A DNA stretch of 7,073 bases from assembly GCA_021802085.1 (NCBI GenBank), contig JAKAAZ010000183.1:1-7073 (forward strand), written 5' to 3'. Below are positions 1-4,910 of this stretch, piece after piece. The notes beneath the pieces are model-generated. The model saw only the letters and a list, made by a program, of their open reading frames with translations. It did not search any database and was not told the DNA's origin. A program made the translations under genes and the position numbers. Numbering within the stretch: position 1 is the first letter of the stretch; the number at the start of each line of letters is the position of its first letter. This DNA comes from Acidobacteriota bacterium. Its GTDB lineage: Bacteria > Acidobacteriota > Terriglobia > Terriglobales > Acidobacteriaceae.

Positions 1-144
1 CACGGGCCGCATAATCTGGCCGTGCTGCGCCACATGGCCATCAATGCCATGCAGAAAGAGGGATCGAAAGGTTCCCTGAGAGGAAAGTTCAAACGCGCAG
101 GTTGGGACGATGACTACCTGTTCCGCTTACTGGAGCTATTTTGA
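1..144 (+). CDS. ISAs1-family transposase, C-terminal fragment (cut by window edge)
   Basis: The first frame is open from the window edge and encodes the last 47 residues of a protein ending in RAGWDDDYLFRLLELF. The segment HNLAVLRHMAINAMQKE followed by a basic stretch and GWDDDYL is the typical tail of ISAs1-family DDE transposases, recognised from memory. The stop codon TGA (142-144) touches the terminal inverted repeat, as is usual in compact IS elements. The catalytic DDE residues would lie upstream, outside the window, so it cannot be said whether the full transposase is intact. It lies next to the ars genes and may be involved in their mobility, which is inference. Confidence 0.8.
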   Translation, partial: HGPHNLAVLRHMAINAMQKEGSKGSLRGKFKRAGWDDDYLFRLLELF

Positions 145-159
145 AATGCGATTGCCCTG
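144..159 (+). mobile_element. Right terminal inverted repeat of the ISAs1-family element
   Basis: The sequence aaatgcgattgccctg directly follows the transposase stop. Its reverse complement, cagggcaatcgcattt, resembles the left-end consensus that I recall for ISAs1-family elements (CAGGGC-N-TCGCATTT). The element therefore probably ends at base 159, and the next bases (aggtcagc onward) would be one copy of the target-site duplication. The left end is outside the window, so the duplication cannot be checked. Confidence 0.6.
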
Positions 160-184
160 AGGTCAGCGTAGTCTTCCAGTTATT

Positions 185-200
185 GCGATGCGGGCATCGC
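185..200 (-). terminator. Hairpin just downstream of arsM, possible terminator
   Basis: GCGATG and CATCGC form a perfect 6-bp stem around CGGG (7 bp if the loop is reduced to two bases). It lies 12 bases beyond the arsM stop codon. There is no clear U tract on the arsM strand (the RNA continues AAUAACUGG), so it may be a weak terminator or an mRNA 3'-end stabiliser rather than a classical intrinsic terminator. Confidence 0.35.
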
Positions 201-211
201 TCTATGCCACC

Positions 212-1123
212 CTAGCTTGGCTTGATGGCGTAGACCTTGACGCTGGCGGCGGCGTTGACGTCATATTGCGATAGCAGCGACGCAAGTTCATCGTGCAGCG
301 ACGCGGGCGCGGGGATGGTCGGCGTGCAGCAGGAAGTTTCGAGCACCGCGAGCGGATGGGCGGCGTTCAAGGCGGCGGCGTGAAGAGAGGGACCGGCGTC
401 CATGGTGGGCGAGCAGCAGCCGGACTGGTTCTCGACCTTCGCGTAGGCGTTGAGGTCGGCGCCGCTGTCGACAATTTCAACATGCTGGAAGCCGGCGGCG
501 AGCAGGCCTGCGCGGTAGTCGTCGATGCGAATCGCTCCGGCGATGCAGCCGACGTAGGCGGCGATGCTGCGGGAGACGGCCTCGGGTAGCTCGTGCTTGA
601 GGGCAATGTCGCTGACGGCAACGCGGCCGCCGGGCTTGAGTACGCGCGCGATTTCGCGAAAAACGGCGGGCTTGTCGGGCGCGAGATTCAGCACGCAGTT
701 GGAGATGACGCAGTCGACGGACGCATCCGGGAGCGGAATTTTGTCGATGGTGGAGAGGTAGAACTCGACATTGCTGTAGCCGCCGGCGGCAGCGTTGGCG
801 CGCGCGCGGTCGAGCATTGCGGGAGTCATGTCGATGCCGATGGCGCGACCCGTCGGGCCGACCATTTTTGCGGCGAGAAAGACATCGAGACCGCCGCCGG
901 AGCCGAGATCGACAACGACTTCGCCGGGTTTGAGATGCGCGGTGGCGGTGGGATTTCCGCAGGAAAGGCCCATGTTGGCGGCGGCGGGAATGGAGGTCAG
1001 CTCCTCGGCGGTGTAGCCGAAGGCCTCGGCGACTGCTTTGACACCCGCGTGATCGCTGGACAGAGCGCTTTCCGCGACCGCCGAGTACTTCGACCTGACT
1101 GAATCCAATAGATGCTCCGCCAT
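212..1123 (-). CDS. arsM: Arsenite S-adenosylmethionine methyltransferase ArsM
   Basis: A 303-aa cytosolic class I methyltransferase that transfers methyl groups from SAM to trivalent arsenic, giving methylated and volatile arsenicals. The SAM-binding motif I is VVDLGSGGGLD (residues 70-80), followed by the acidic GIDM (96-99). The three cysteines that bind As(III) in characterised ArsM proteins correspond to C55 (GLSCGNP), C143 (SNCVLNL) and C193 (YVGCIAG). The protein closes with a strand, SVKVYAIKP. Between the core and this strand lies an insert of about 55 residues with two Cys pairs, C236-C237 and C265-C266. The ATG at 1121-1123 is preceded by a near-perfect Shine-Dalgarno sequence, TAAGGAGGA (1128-1136 on the complement), 4 bases away. 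The gene is divergent from arsR-acr3 and has its own promoter in the shared spacer, so ArsR control is expected. The family assignment is firm. Confidence 0.95.
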   Translation of the reverse strand: MAEHLLDSVRSKYSAVAESALSSDHAGVKAVAEAFGYTAEELTSIPAAANMGLSCGNPTATAHLKPGEVVVDLGSGGGLDVFLAAKMVGPTGRAIGIDMTPAMLDRARANAAAGGYSNVEFYLSTIDKIPLPDASVDCVISNCVLNLAPDKPAVFREIARVLKPGGRVAVSDIALKHELPEAVSRSIAAYVGCIAGAIRIDDYRAGLLAAGFQHVEIVDSGADLNAYAKVENQSGCCSPTMDAGPSLHAAALNAAHPLAVLETSCCTPTIPAPASLHDELASLLSQYDVNAAASVKVYAIKPS

Positions 1124-1155
1124 GCCGTCCTCCTTAGAACATATCTTCTAAAGCA

Positions 1156-1184
1156 AATATATCCATTGAATACATATTCGTCAA
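1156..1184 (-). promoter_or_regulatory. Sigma70-like promoter for arsM
   Basis: On the minus strand a -35 box TTGACG (complement of 1179-1184) is separated by exactly 17 bases from a -10 box TATATT (complement of 1156-1161). Transcription would start near 1149 and give a leader of about 25 bases containing the strong arsM ribosome-binding site. The match is close to the consensus TTGACA-17-TATAAT. Confidence 0.7.
1166..1184. promoter_or_regulatory. Putative ArsR operator between the divergent promoters
   Basis: GAATA-CA-TATTC (1168-1179) is a perfect dyad in its arms, flanked by TTGA at 1166-1169 and TCAA at 1181-1184. AT-rich dyads of the TTGAA...TTCAA type are characteristic operators of the ArsR/SmtB family. 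It overlaps the -35 box of each divergent promoter, so a bound ArsR dimer would block both arsM and arsR-acr3. The operator role is inferred from position and symmetry. Confidence 0.5.
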
Positions 1185-1194
1185 GGCGTATAAG
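1166..1194 (+). promoter_or_regulatory. Sigma70-like promoter for arsR-acr3
   Basis: TTGAAT (1166-1171) and TATAAG (1189-1194) are spaced by 17 bases. The predicted start is around 1200-1202, almost at the arsR ATG (1203), so the transcript would be nearly leaderless. The -35 box lies inside the spacer of the opposing arsM promoter, and the arsM -35 lies inside this promoter's spacer, so the two cannot be occupied by polymerase together. Confidence 0.55.
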
Positions 1195-1202
1195 AAAAGG
1201 CG

Positions 1203-1619
1203 ATGGCAAAGCGAGAATTCAACGCGGAGCGGTTCTTTCAGGCGCTGGGCGACAACACGCGCCTGCGCCTGCTGAACCTGATGGGGGAGCGGGAAATTTG
1301 CGTCTGCTACCTGGTGGAAATTCTAGGGCAGTCGCAGCCGAAGATCTCGCGGCACCTGGCGTATCTGCGCCGTGCCGGAATTGTGGCGGCCCGGCGCGAG
1401 GGCAAGTGGATGCACTATCGCATCGCGATGCCTCCAGATGTAGGGGCCGCGCAGGTGCTCCGCCAGACGCTGGCGTGGATGAGTGAGGACCGGAAGATGC
1501 AGGCGGACCGGGCGCGGCTGTCGAAGGCATGTTGCAGCCCGAAGAAATTCGCGGCGCTCGAAGGCGCGCCGGTTCCCATGCCGTTCGATCCTGCCTGCGC
1601 ATGCGAGGGCCGACCGTGA
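1203..1619 (+). CDS. arsR: ArsR/SmtB-family arsenic-responsive repressor
   Basis: A 138-aa winged-helix repressor expected to bind the upstream dyad as a dimer and to dissociate when As(III) or Sb(III) is bound. Residues 9-26 (ERFFQALGDNTRLRLLNL) are the standard ArsR dimerisation and DNA-binding start. EICVCYLVEIL (31-41) carries the metal-site helix and QPKISRHLAYLRRAGIV (45-61) the recognition helix, followed by the wing REGKWMHYRI. In the E. coli protein the metal site is CVCxxC. Here C33 and C35 are kept but the third position is leucine, L37. Four further cysteines occur in the tail: C110-C111 and C132-x-C134. The ATG lies 2 bases from a weak AAAAGG and the predicted promoter is almost at the start codon, so initiation may be nearly leaderless. 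The stop overlaps the acr3 start as TGATG. Confidence 0.93.
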   Translation: MAKREFNAERFFQALGDNTRLRLLNLMGEREICVCYLVEILGQSQPKISRHLAYLRRAGIVAARREGKWMHYRIAMPPDVGAAQVLRQTLAWMSEDRKMQADRARLSKACCSPKKFAALEGAPVPMPFDPACACEGRP

Positions 1620-2698
1620 TGGCCAGCGCTCTCGCCACCGAGGGGCAGGTATGCGCTCCACACCAGCGGAAACACCTGTCGTTTCTCGATCGCTGGCTGA
1701 CGCTATGGATTTTTTTGGCCATGGCGATTGGCGTTGCCGTCGGGCATTTCATTCCCGGGTCCGCCGCATTTGTCAATCGCTTTCAGGTGGGGACCACCAA
1801 CATTCCTATTGCCTTTGGGCTGATCGTGATGATGTATCCGCCGCTGGCGAAGGTGCGCTACGAGAAATTGCGCTACGTCTTCCGCAACCAGCGCGTGCTC
1901 GCCCTGTCGCTGGCGCAGAACTGGATCATTGGGCCGGTGCTGATGTTTCTGCTGGCTGTTCTTTTTCTTCGTGGCGAGCCTGCATACATGCGGGGCCTGA
2001 TCCTGATCGGGATCGCGCGCTGCATTGCGATGGTGCTGGTGTGGAATGAACTGGCGGAGGGCGACACGGACTACGCTGCCGGACTGGTGGCGCTGAACAG
2101 CGTGTTTCAGGTGCTGTTCTACAGCGTCTATGCGTGGGTCTTCATGACGCTGCTGCCGAAATGGTTCGGGCTGGCGGGAAGCATCCTCCATATCGGCATC
2201 GAGCAGATTGCAAAAAGTGTGGGGATCTACCTTGGCGTGCCGTTCGCCGCAGGGATACTGACACGCTTTGTTCTACTCCGGATGAAAGGGGAGGCGTGGT
2301 ATCGAACGCGCTTCCTTCCCCGCATCAGCCCGCTGACGCTGGTCGCACTGCTGTTCACCATCGTCGTAATGTTTTCGCTGAAGGGCGATCTGATTGTGCG
2401 GCTGCCGCTGGACGTGGTTCGCATTGCGATTCCGCTGGTCATCTATTTTCTGATTATGTTTCTGGTGAGCTTTTGGATGGGCAAGCGGCTGGGCGCGGAT
2501 TATGCGCAGTCCGCCACACTGTCGTTCACGGCGGCAGGCAACAATTTTGAGCTGGCGATTGCGGTGGCTGTGTCGGTGTTCGGGCTGAATTCCGGCGAGG
2601 CGTTCGTTGGTGTCGTAGGTCCGCTGATTGAAGTGCCGGCGTTGATCAGTCTGGTGAACGTGGCCTTCTGGATACGCAGGCGCTATTTTGTGGCGTGA
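1619..2698 (+). CDS. acr3: Acr3-type arsenite efflux permease
   Basis: A 359-aa, very hydrophobic inner-membrane protein of the bile/arsenite/riboflavin transporter superfamily that exports As(OH)3 or arsenite. About ten membrane segments are visible, starting at about residues 26-45 (LTLWIFLAMAIGVAVG). Hallmarks are NIPIAFGLIVMMYPPLAKVRYEKL (61-84, in two parts), GIARCIAMVLVWNELAEGD (131-149) with the conserved membrane cysteine C135, and TAAGNNFELAIAVAV (304-318) with the conserved acidic residue E311. Both residues are known from Acr3 studies to be needed for transport. The frame is open 30 codons further upstream, but ATG 1619 overlaps the arsR stop by one base (TGATG), has a GAGGG upstream at about 1604-1608, and gives the usual family length. 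Translation is therefore probably coupled to arsR. No arsA ATPase or arsC reductase gene is present in the window. Confidence 0.95.
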   Translation: MASALATEGQVCAPHQRKHLSFLDRWLTLWIFLAMAIGVAVGHFIPGSAAFVNRFQVGTTNIPIAFGLIVMMYPPLAKVRYEKLRYVFRNQRVLALSLAQNWIIGPVLMFLLAVLFLRGEPAYMRGLILIGIARCIAMVLVWNELAEGDTDYAAGLVALNSVFQVLFYSVYAWVFMTLLPKWFGLAGSILHIGIEQIAKSVGIYLGVPFAAGILTRFVLLRMKGEAWYRTRFLPRISPLTLVALLFTIVVMFSLKGDLIVRLPLDVVRIAIPLVIYFLIMFLVSFWMGKRLGADYAQSATLSFTAAGNNFELAIAVAVSVFGLNSGEAFVGVVGPLIEVPALISLVNVAFWIRRRYFVA

Positions 2699-2715
2699 AG
2701 CGGTTTCGCGCCGCT
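2699..2715 (+). terminator. Short hairpin right after the acr3 stop
   Basis: AGCGG and CCGCT (2699-2703 and 2711-2715) can pair around a 7-base loop immediately after the stop codon. The stem is short and there is no T run, so a termination function is only possible, not shown. Confidence 0.25.
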
Positions 2716-2847
2716 AGTGTCTGAGTCTGAAGTTCATTCAACAATTCGATTCATGGAAGTGATTCGACCAGCAGTACTCAGGGGCGAAACAGGCTGCGGA
2801 AAAACTCCGAATGTATGGCGGCTGGGCGTAAATCGAGACTGCGTAAG
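2716..2847. other. Non-coding stretch between acr3 and the nucleotidyltransferase remnant
   Basis: Open frames here on both strands have no recognisable protein features and read like translated non-coding DNA. Composition is more AT-rich than in the ars genes. It separates the converging acr3 and rplK-side transcripts and must contain the breakpoint where the nucleotidyltransferase homology stops (about 2847). Phrases such as gctgcggaaaaactccga and tagtgtctgagtctgaagtt look like fragments of dispersed intergenic repeats, but this is an impression only. Confidence 0.4.
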
Positions 2848-2922
2848 CCCCACCACAAGATACTTAACCCGGTGCGCGTTCAAAACGGACAAGAGTTCTT
2901 TGAAGTCTAGGTACATCGGCAA
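2848..2922 (-). pseudogene. 5' remnant of a nucleotidyltransferase gene
   Basis: The minus-strand frame starting at 2922 (or at the second ATG, 2916) reads MPMYLDFKELLSVLNAHRVK followed by YLVVG. This is the typical N-terminus of a family of small nucleotidyltransferases, which normally continues GGYAV and then a catalytic region ending in a DLD-like acidic motif. Here homology stops after YLVVG. The frame goes on to 2734 with an unrelated-looking tail (LTQSRFTPSRHTFGVF...) that lacks the GS-type and acidic catalytic residues. I read this as a gene truncated by deletion or insertion near 2847. Its start lies inside the 3' end of the upstream small gene. The family was recognised from memory. 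The alternative is a short expressed fusion protein of 62 residues. Confidence 0.6.
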
Positions 2923-3064
2923 CCGCGCCCTTCATCGCATAATGTTCCCGGGTGAGATCGGAAACGGCATGGATGCGCTCATGCACCGGGCGGCTCTGCC
3001 AATAGCGGTACTCGTCCGCCTTCATTTCATCGAAGCTGGTGTACTTGCGAATCGTCTTGTCCAT
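2864..3064 (-). CDS. Conserved small protein paired with nucleotidyltransferase, 66 aa, function unknown
   Basis: Starts MDKTIRKYTSFDEMKADEYR, then YWQSRPVHERIHAVSDL, and ends DVPRLQRTLVRFERAPG. The charged, tryptophan- and tyrosine-containing helix YRYWQSRPVHER and the DVPRLQRTLVRF end are features I recall from small proteins encoded directly upstream of, and overlapping, nucleotidyltransferase genes in Acidobacteria and other phyla. The pair has toxin-antitoxin-like architecture, but no function is established to my knowledge. The frame is open upstream to 3145, inside rplK, but ATG 3064 is the natural start and matches the family's MDKT beginning. It starts 19 bases after the rplK stop with only a weak ribosome-binding site, so it may be read from the ribosomal transcript. 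It overlaps the nucleotidyltransferase remnant by about 53-59 bases in a different frame. The partner gene is broken, so this copy may be a relic. Confidence 0.7.
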   Translation of the reverse strand: MDKTIRKYTSFDEMKADEYRYWQSRPVHERIHAVSDLTREHYAMKGAVADVPRLQRTLVRFERAPG

Positions 3065-3083
3065 ATAGATCGCTCTAGGAGTG

Positions 3084-3521
3084 TTAGGCGACCACTTCAA
3101 TGCCCATCGACCGTGCGGTGCCCTTGATGGAGCGAATCGCCGCATCGACAGACGCCGCGTTCAGGTCCGGCATCTTCTGTTTGGCAATCTCGGCCACCTG
3201 CTTCTCCGTCACCTTGCCCACCTTGTCTTTATTGGGAGTACCTGCGCCCTTGGCCACGCCGGCGGCCTTCTTCAGCAATACTGCTGCCGGAGGCGTCTTG
3301 GTGACAAAGGTGAACGTGCGGTCCGTGTAGACCGTAATGACCACCGGAATCACCAGGCCCGCCATGTCGGGGGTCTGCGTGCGCGCGTTGAACTGCTTGC
3401 AGAACTCCATAATGTTCACCTGCGCCTGACCCAGGGCTGGGCCGACCGGCGGCGCGGGAGTCGCCTTCGCGGCGACAATCTGCAACTTTACCTGCGTTTG
3501 TACTTTCTTGACTGGAGGCAT
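3084..3521 (-). CDS. rplK: 50S ribosomal protein L11
   Basis: A 145-aa, full-length L11, part of the GTPase-associated centre of the large subunit, where it binds 23S rRNA and contacts EF-G and other factors. The N-terminal domain has KLQIVAAKATPAPPVGPALG (residues 12-31) with the conserved proline-rich turn, and QVNIMEFCKQFNART. The C-terminal rRNA-binding domain holds TPPAAVLLKKAAG (76-88) and ends GTARSMGIEVVA. The ATG (3519-3521) has GAAAGGAA 7 bases upstream. The gene follows nusG as usual, but the spacer contains a large inverted repeat, and rplA, which normally follows at once, is missing. The next gene is a small unrelated ORF 19 bases after the TAA stop. Confidence 0.97.
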   Translation of the reverse strand: MPPVKKVQTQVKLQIVAAKATPAPPVGPALGQAQVNIMEFCKQFNARTQTPDMAGLVIPVVITVYTDRTFTFVTKTPPAAVLLKKAAGVAKGAGTPNKDKVGKVTEKQVAEIAKQKMPDLNAASVDAAIRSIKGTARSMGIEVVA

Positions 3522-3548
3522 GTTTCAATTCCTTTCAAAAAAAGGTCT

Positions 3549-3648
3549 GTCATTCTGAGCGCAGCGAAGAATCTATAGAACGATTACACCGCTCATCAAG
3601 CAAATATTCTCTGGATTCTTCGCTCCACTACGCTTCGTTCAGAATGAC
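3549..3648. repeat. Imperfect inverted repeat (dispersed hairpin repeat) in the nusG-rplK spacer
   Basis: The left arm at 3549-3573 begins gtcattctgagcgcagcg and ends aagaatc. The right arm at 3614-3648, read on the complement, begins gtcattctgaacgaagcg and ends gcgaagaatc. The arms agree except for two mismatches and a 10-base insertion (tagtggagcg) in the right arm. A central stretch of 40 bases lies between them. Sequences with these arms are a familiar dispersed intergenic repeat in acidobacterial and some other genomes, known from memory. The element takes up most of the 147-base spacer and would form a long hairpin in the nusG-rplK transcript. Confidence 0.8.
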
Positions 3649-3668
3649 TCCCCTATTCGGTATCTGCT

Positions 3669-4277
3669 TTACGCAATCTTTTCGACCTTGCTGAATTCCA
3701 ACTCCACCGGCGTCGACCGCCCGAAGATCGTCACCATGACCTTCAACGTTTCGCGGTCTTCATTCACTTCGTCCACAACCCCGTTAAAGTTGGCGAACGG
3801 TCCTTCGGTAATTTTCACCGACTCGTTCTTTTCAAACTTCACCTTCATCCGCGGCTTGTCTTTCGACACATCCGAGCGGAAAATAATCGAGCTGATTTCT
3901 TCCTCGGTAAGCGCCACCGGCTTTTCGCCCGTGCCTAGAAATCCGGTCACACGCGGCGTGTTCTTCACCAGGTGCCAGATTTCGTTATCGAGATCCATCT
4001 CGATCAGCACATATCCCGGCAAGAAAACCCGCTCGATGGTGTACTTCTTGCCGTTGCGAATCTCCGTGACCGGCTCCGTTGGGACCATGATGCGCCCGAT
4101 GCGCTCATGCAGCCCGTAGGCCTGCACGCGGCTCTCGATCGATTCGCGCACCTTGCGCTCAAACCCGGAGTACGCATGAATGATGTACCACCGAAAACGT
4201 TCGTTGACGGGAGGCGCCAGCTCGGGCAGCGCCTCAGCGGGCGCCTGTTGCGCTTCGATTTTCGCTTCTTCTGCCAT
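3669..4277 (-). CDS. nusG: Transcription elongation/antitermination factor NusG
   Basis: A 202-aa NusG that binds RNA polymerase and links it to Rho or to the ribosome. Residues 1-27 are an Ala/Pro/Glu-rich extension, followed by the NGN domain starting FRWYIIHAYSGFERKV (28-43) and including RVFLPGYVLIEM (83-94) and VKNTPRVTGFLG (104-115). The C-terminal KOW domain contains ITEGPFANFNGVVDEVNEDR (156-175) and ends VELEFSKVEKIA. Length is close to the 180-200 residues usual for the family, the excess being at the N-terminus. ATG 4275-4277 was chosen because it follows GGAAGGTGAG. The frame is open for a further 171 codons upstream, but only because it runs through secE in another frame and through the tRNA. 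The secE stop lies 41 bases upstream, so the two genes are probably co-transcribed. Confidence 0.96.
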   Translation of the reverse strand: MAEEAKIEAQQAPAEALPELAPPVNERFRWYIIHAYSGFERKVRESIESRVQAYGLHERIGRIMVPTEPVTEIRNGKKYTIERVFLPGYVLIEMDLDNEIWHLVKNTPRVTGFLGTGEKPVALTEEEISSIIFRSDVSKDKPRMKVKFEKNESVKITEGPFANFNGVVDEVNEDRETLKVMVTIFGRSTPVELEFSKVEKIA

Positions 4278-4318
4278 CCATCTCACCTTCCCGGCGTCAC
4301 GTCGCGCGGCAAACTTTT

Positions 4319-4570
4319 TTAGTGCGTCAGCCACGCCAGCAGGTTCTGCATCACCTTGCCCACCGCCGCATCGACCACGTAGAAATATGCGGCAAACAGA
4401 AACACCGTAATGATGACCGCCGTTGTCGTCGACTGAACTTCCTTGCGCGACGGCGTCACCACCTTGTGCATCTCGCTGCGAACTTCCTTCAGGAAGGTCA
4501 GGAACCGCTCCGGTTGCTGCCGCCACTGGGGCGTTGTCTGGGTCTCGGTGACTGCAATTGCCTTTGCCAT
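4319..4570 (-). CDS. secE: Preprotein translocase subunit SecE
   Basis: An 83-aa, single-span SecE, the small essential clamp subunit of the SecYEG channel in the inner membrane. The conserved amphipathic segment RFLTFLKEVRSEMHKVVTPS (22-41) with the KVVTPSRKEV core comes before one membrane helix at about residues 49-70 (TTAVIITVFLFAAYFYVVDAAV). The short C-terminus ends LLAWLTH. ATG 4568-4570 was preferred over an in-frame ATG ten codons upstream (4600) because AAGGAAA lies 5 bases before it. It sits between tRNA-Trp and nusG in the standard order. Confidence 0.94.
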   Translation of the reverse strand: MAKAIAVTETQTTPQWRQQPERFLTFLKEVRSEMHKVVTPSRKEVQSTTTAVIITVFLFAAYFYVVDAAVGKVMQNLLAWLTH

Positions 4571-4657
4571 AGCTGTTTCCTTCTTGAAATCCACTTGCAT
4601 TCCGCGCGATGCCGGAACTGCGATTGCCCGCCGCGTCGGGCCGGCTCAACAAAAATC

Positions 4658-4733
4658 TGGCAGGGGCGGAGGGATTCGAACCCCCAAGTCCGGTTTTGGA
4701 GACCAGCAGTTTAACCGTTGAGCTTACGCCCCT
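4658..4733 (-). tRNA. trnW: tRNA-Trp (anticodon CCA)
   Basis: A complete 76-base cloverleaf can be read on the minus strand. The acceptor stem AGGGGCG (4733-4727) pairs with CGCCCCT (4668-4662). The D arm has AGCTCAACGGTTAA. The anticodon arm CTGGT-CTCCAAA-ACCGG carries anticodon CCA. The T arm is GGGTTCGAATCCC. The discriminator base is G and the terminal CCA is encoded (4660-4658). Its place between rpmG and secE is the conserved position of trpT in many bacteria. Confidence 0.96.
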
Positions 4734-4753
4734 ACATCGTTGAAACGCCGCGC

Positions 4754-4903
4754 CTACTTGGTTTCTTTGTGCGCCGTATGCTTGCGGCAACGATTGCAGA
4801 ACTTGGAAAACTCCAGCCGCGCTGTCGTCTTCTTCTTGTTCTTCGTCGTCGAATAGTTCCGCTCTTTACAGTCTGGACATTGCAATGTGATAATTTCGCG
4901 CAT
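4754..4903 (-). CDS. rpmG: 50S ribosomal protein L33
   Basis: A 49-aa protein: MREIITLQCPDCKERNYSTT, then KNKKKTTARLEFSKFCNRCR and KHTAHKETK. The paired CPxC (C9, C12) and CxxC (C36, C39) motifs form the zinc ribbon of the Cys-containing L33 type, and length is typical. It is a large-subunit protein near the E site. The start ATG (4901-4903) is 7 bases after the stop of the preceding unknown gene, and the only purine-rich ribosome-binding site (GAAGGG, 4915-4920 on the complement) lies within that gene's last codons at a longish distance. Translation may therefore be coupled to the inserted gene. tRNA-Trp begins 20 bases downstream. Confidence 0.95.
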   Translation of the reverse strand: MREIITLQCPDCKERNYSTTKNKKKTTARLEFSKFCNRCRKHTAHKETK

Positions 4904-4910
4904 CTTTTTA

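Noticed and set aside
293..1102. Plus-strand open frames opposite arsM
   Set aside because: They are shadows of a GC-rich gene. Their products are Gly/Ala/Arg-rich without recognisable motifs, while arsM has all family hallmarks.
1529..1618. Upstream start for acr3 at 1529
   Set aside because: It would overlap arsR by 91 bases and add 30 residues not typical of Acr3. ATG 1619 forms a TGATG overlap with the arsR stop and gives the standard length.
2717..3127. Plus-strand open frame of 136 codons across the acr3-rplK interval
   Set aside because: It runs antisense through the conserved small gene and into rplK, has no family resemblance and no convincing ribosome-binding site.
3549..3648. CRISPR array or riboswitch in the nusG-rplK spacer
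   Set aside because: There is one inverted pair only, with no regularly spaced direct repeats. It resembles a known dispersed hairpin repeat rather than a ligand-binding leader.
4278..4790. Long N-terminal extension of the NusG frame (373 codons in total)
   Set aside because: The upstream part reads through secE in another frame and through the tRNA-Trp gene (the GGSNPSAPA-type peptide is a translated T arm). NusG proper starts at 4277 with a ribosome-binding site and normal length.
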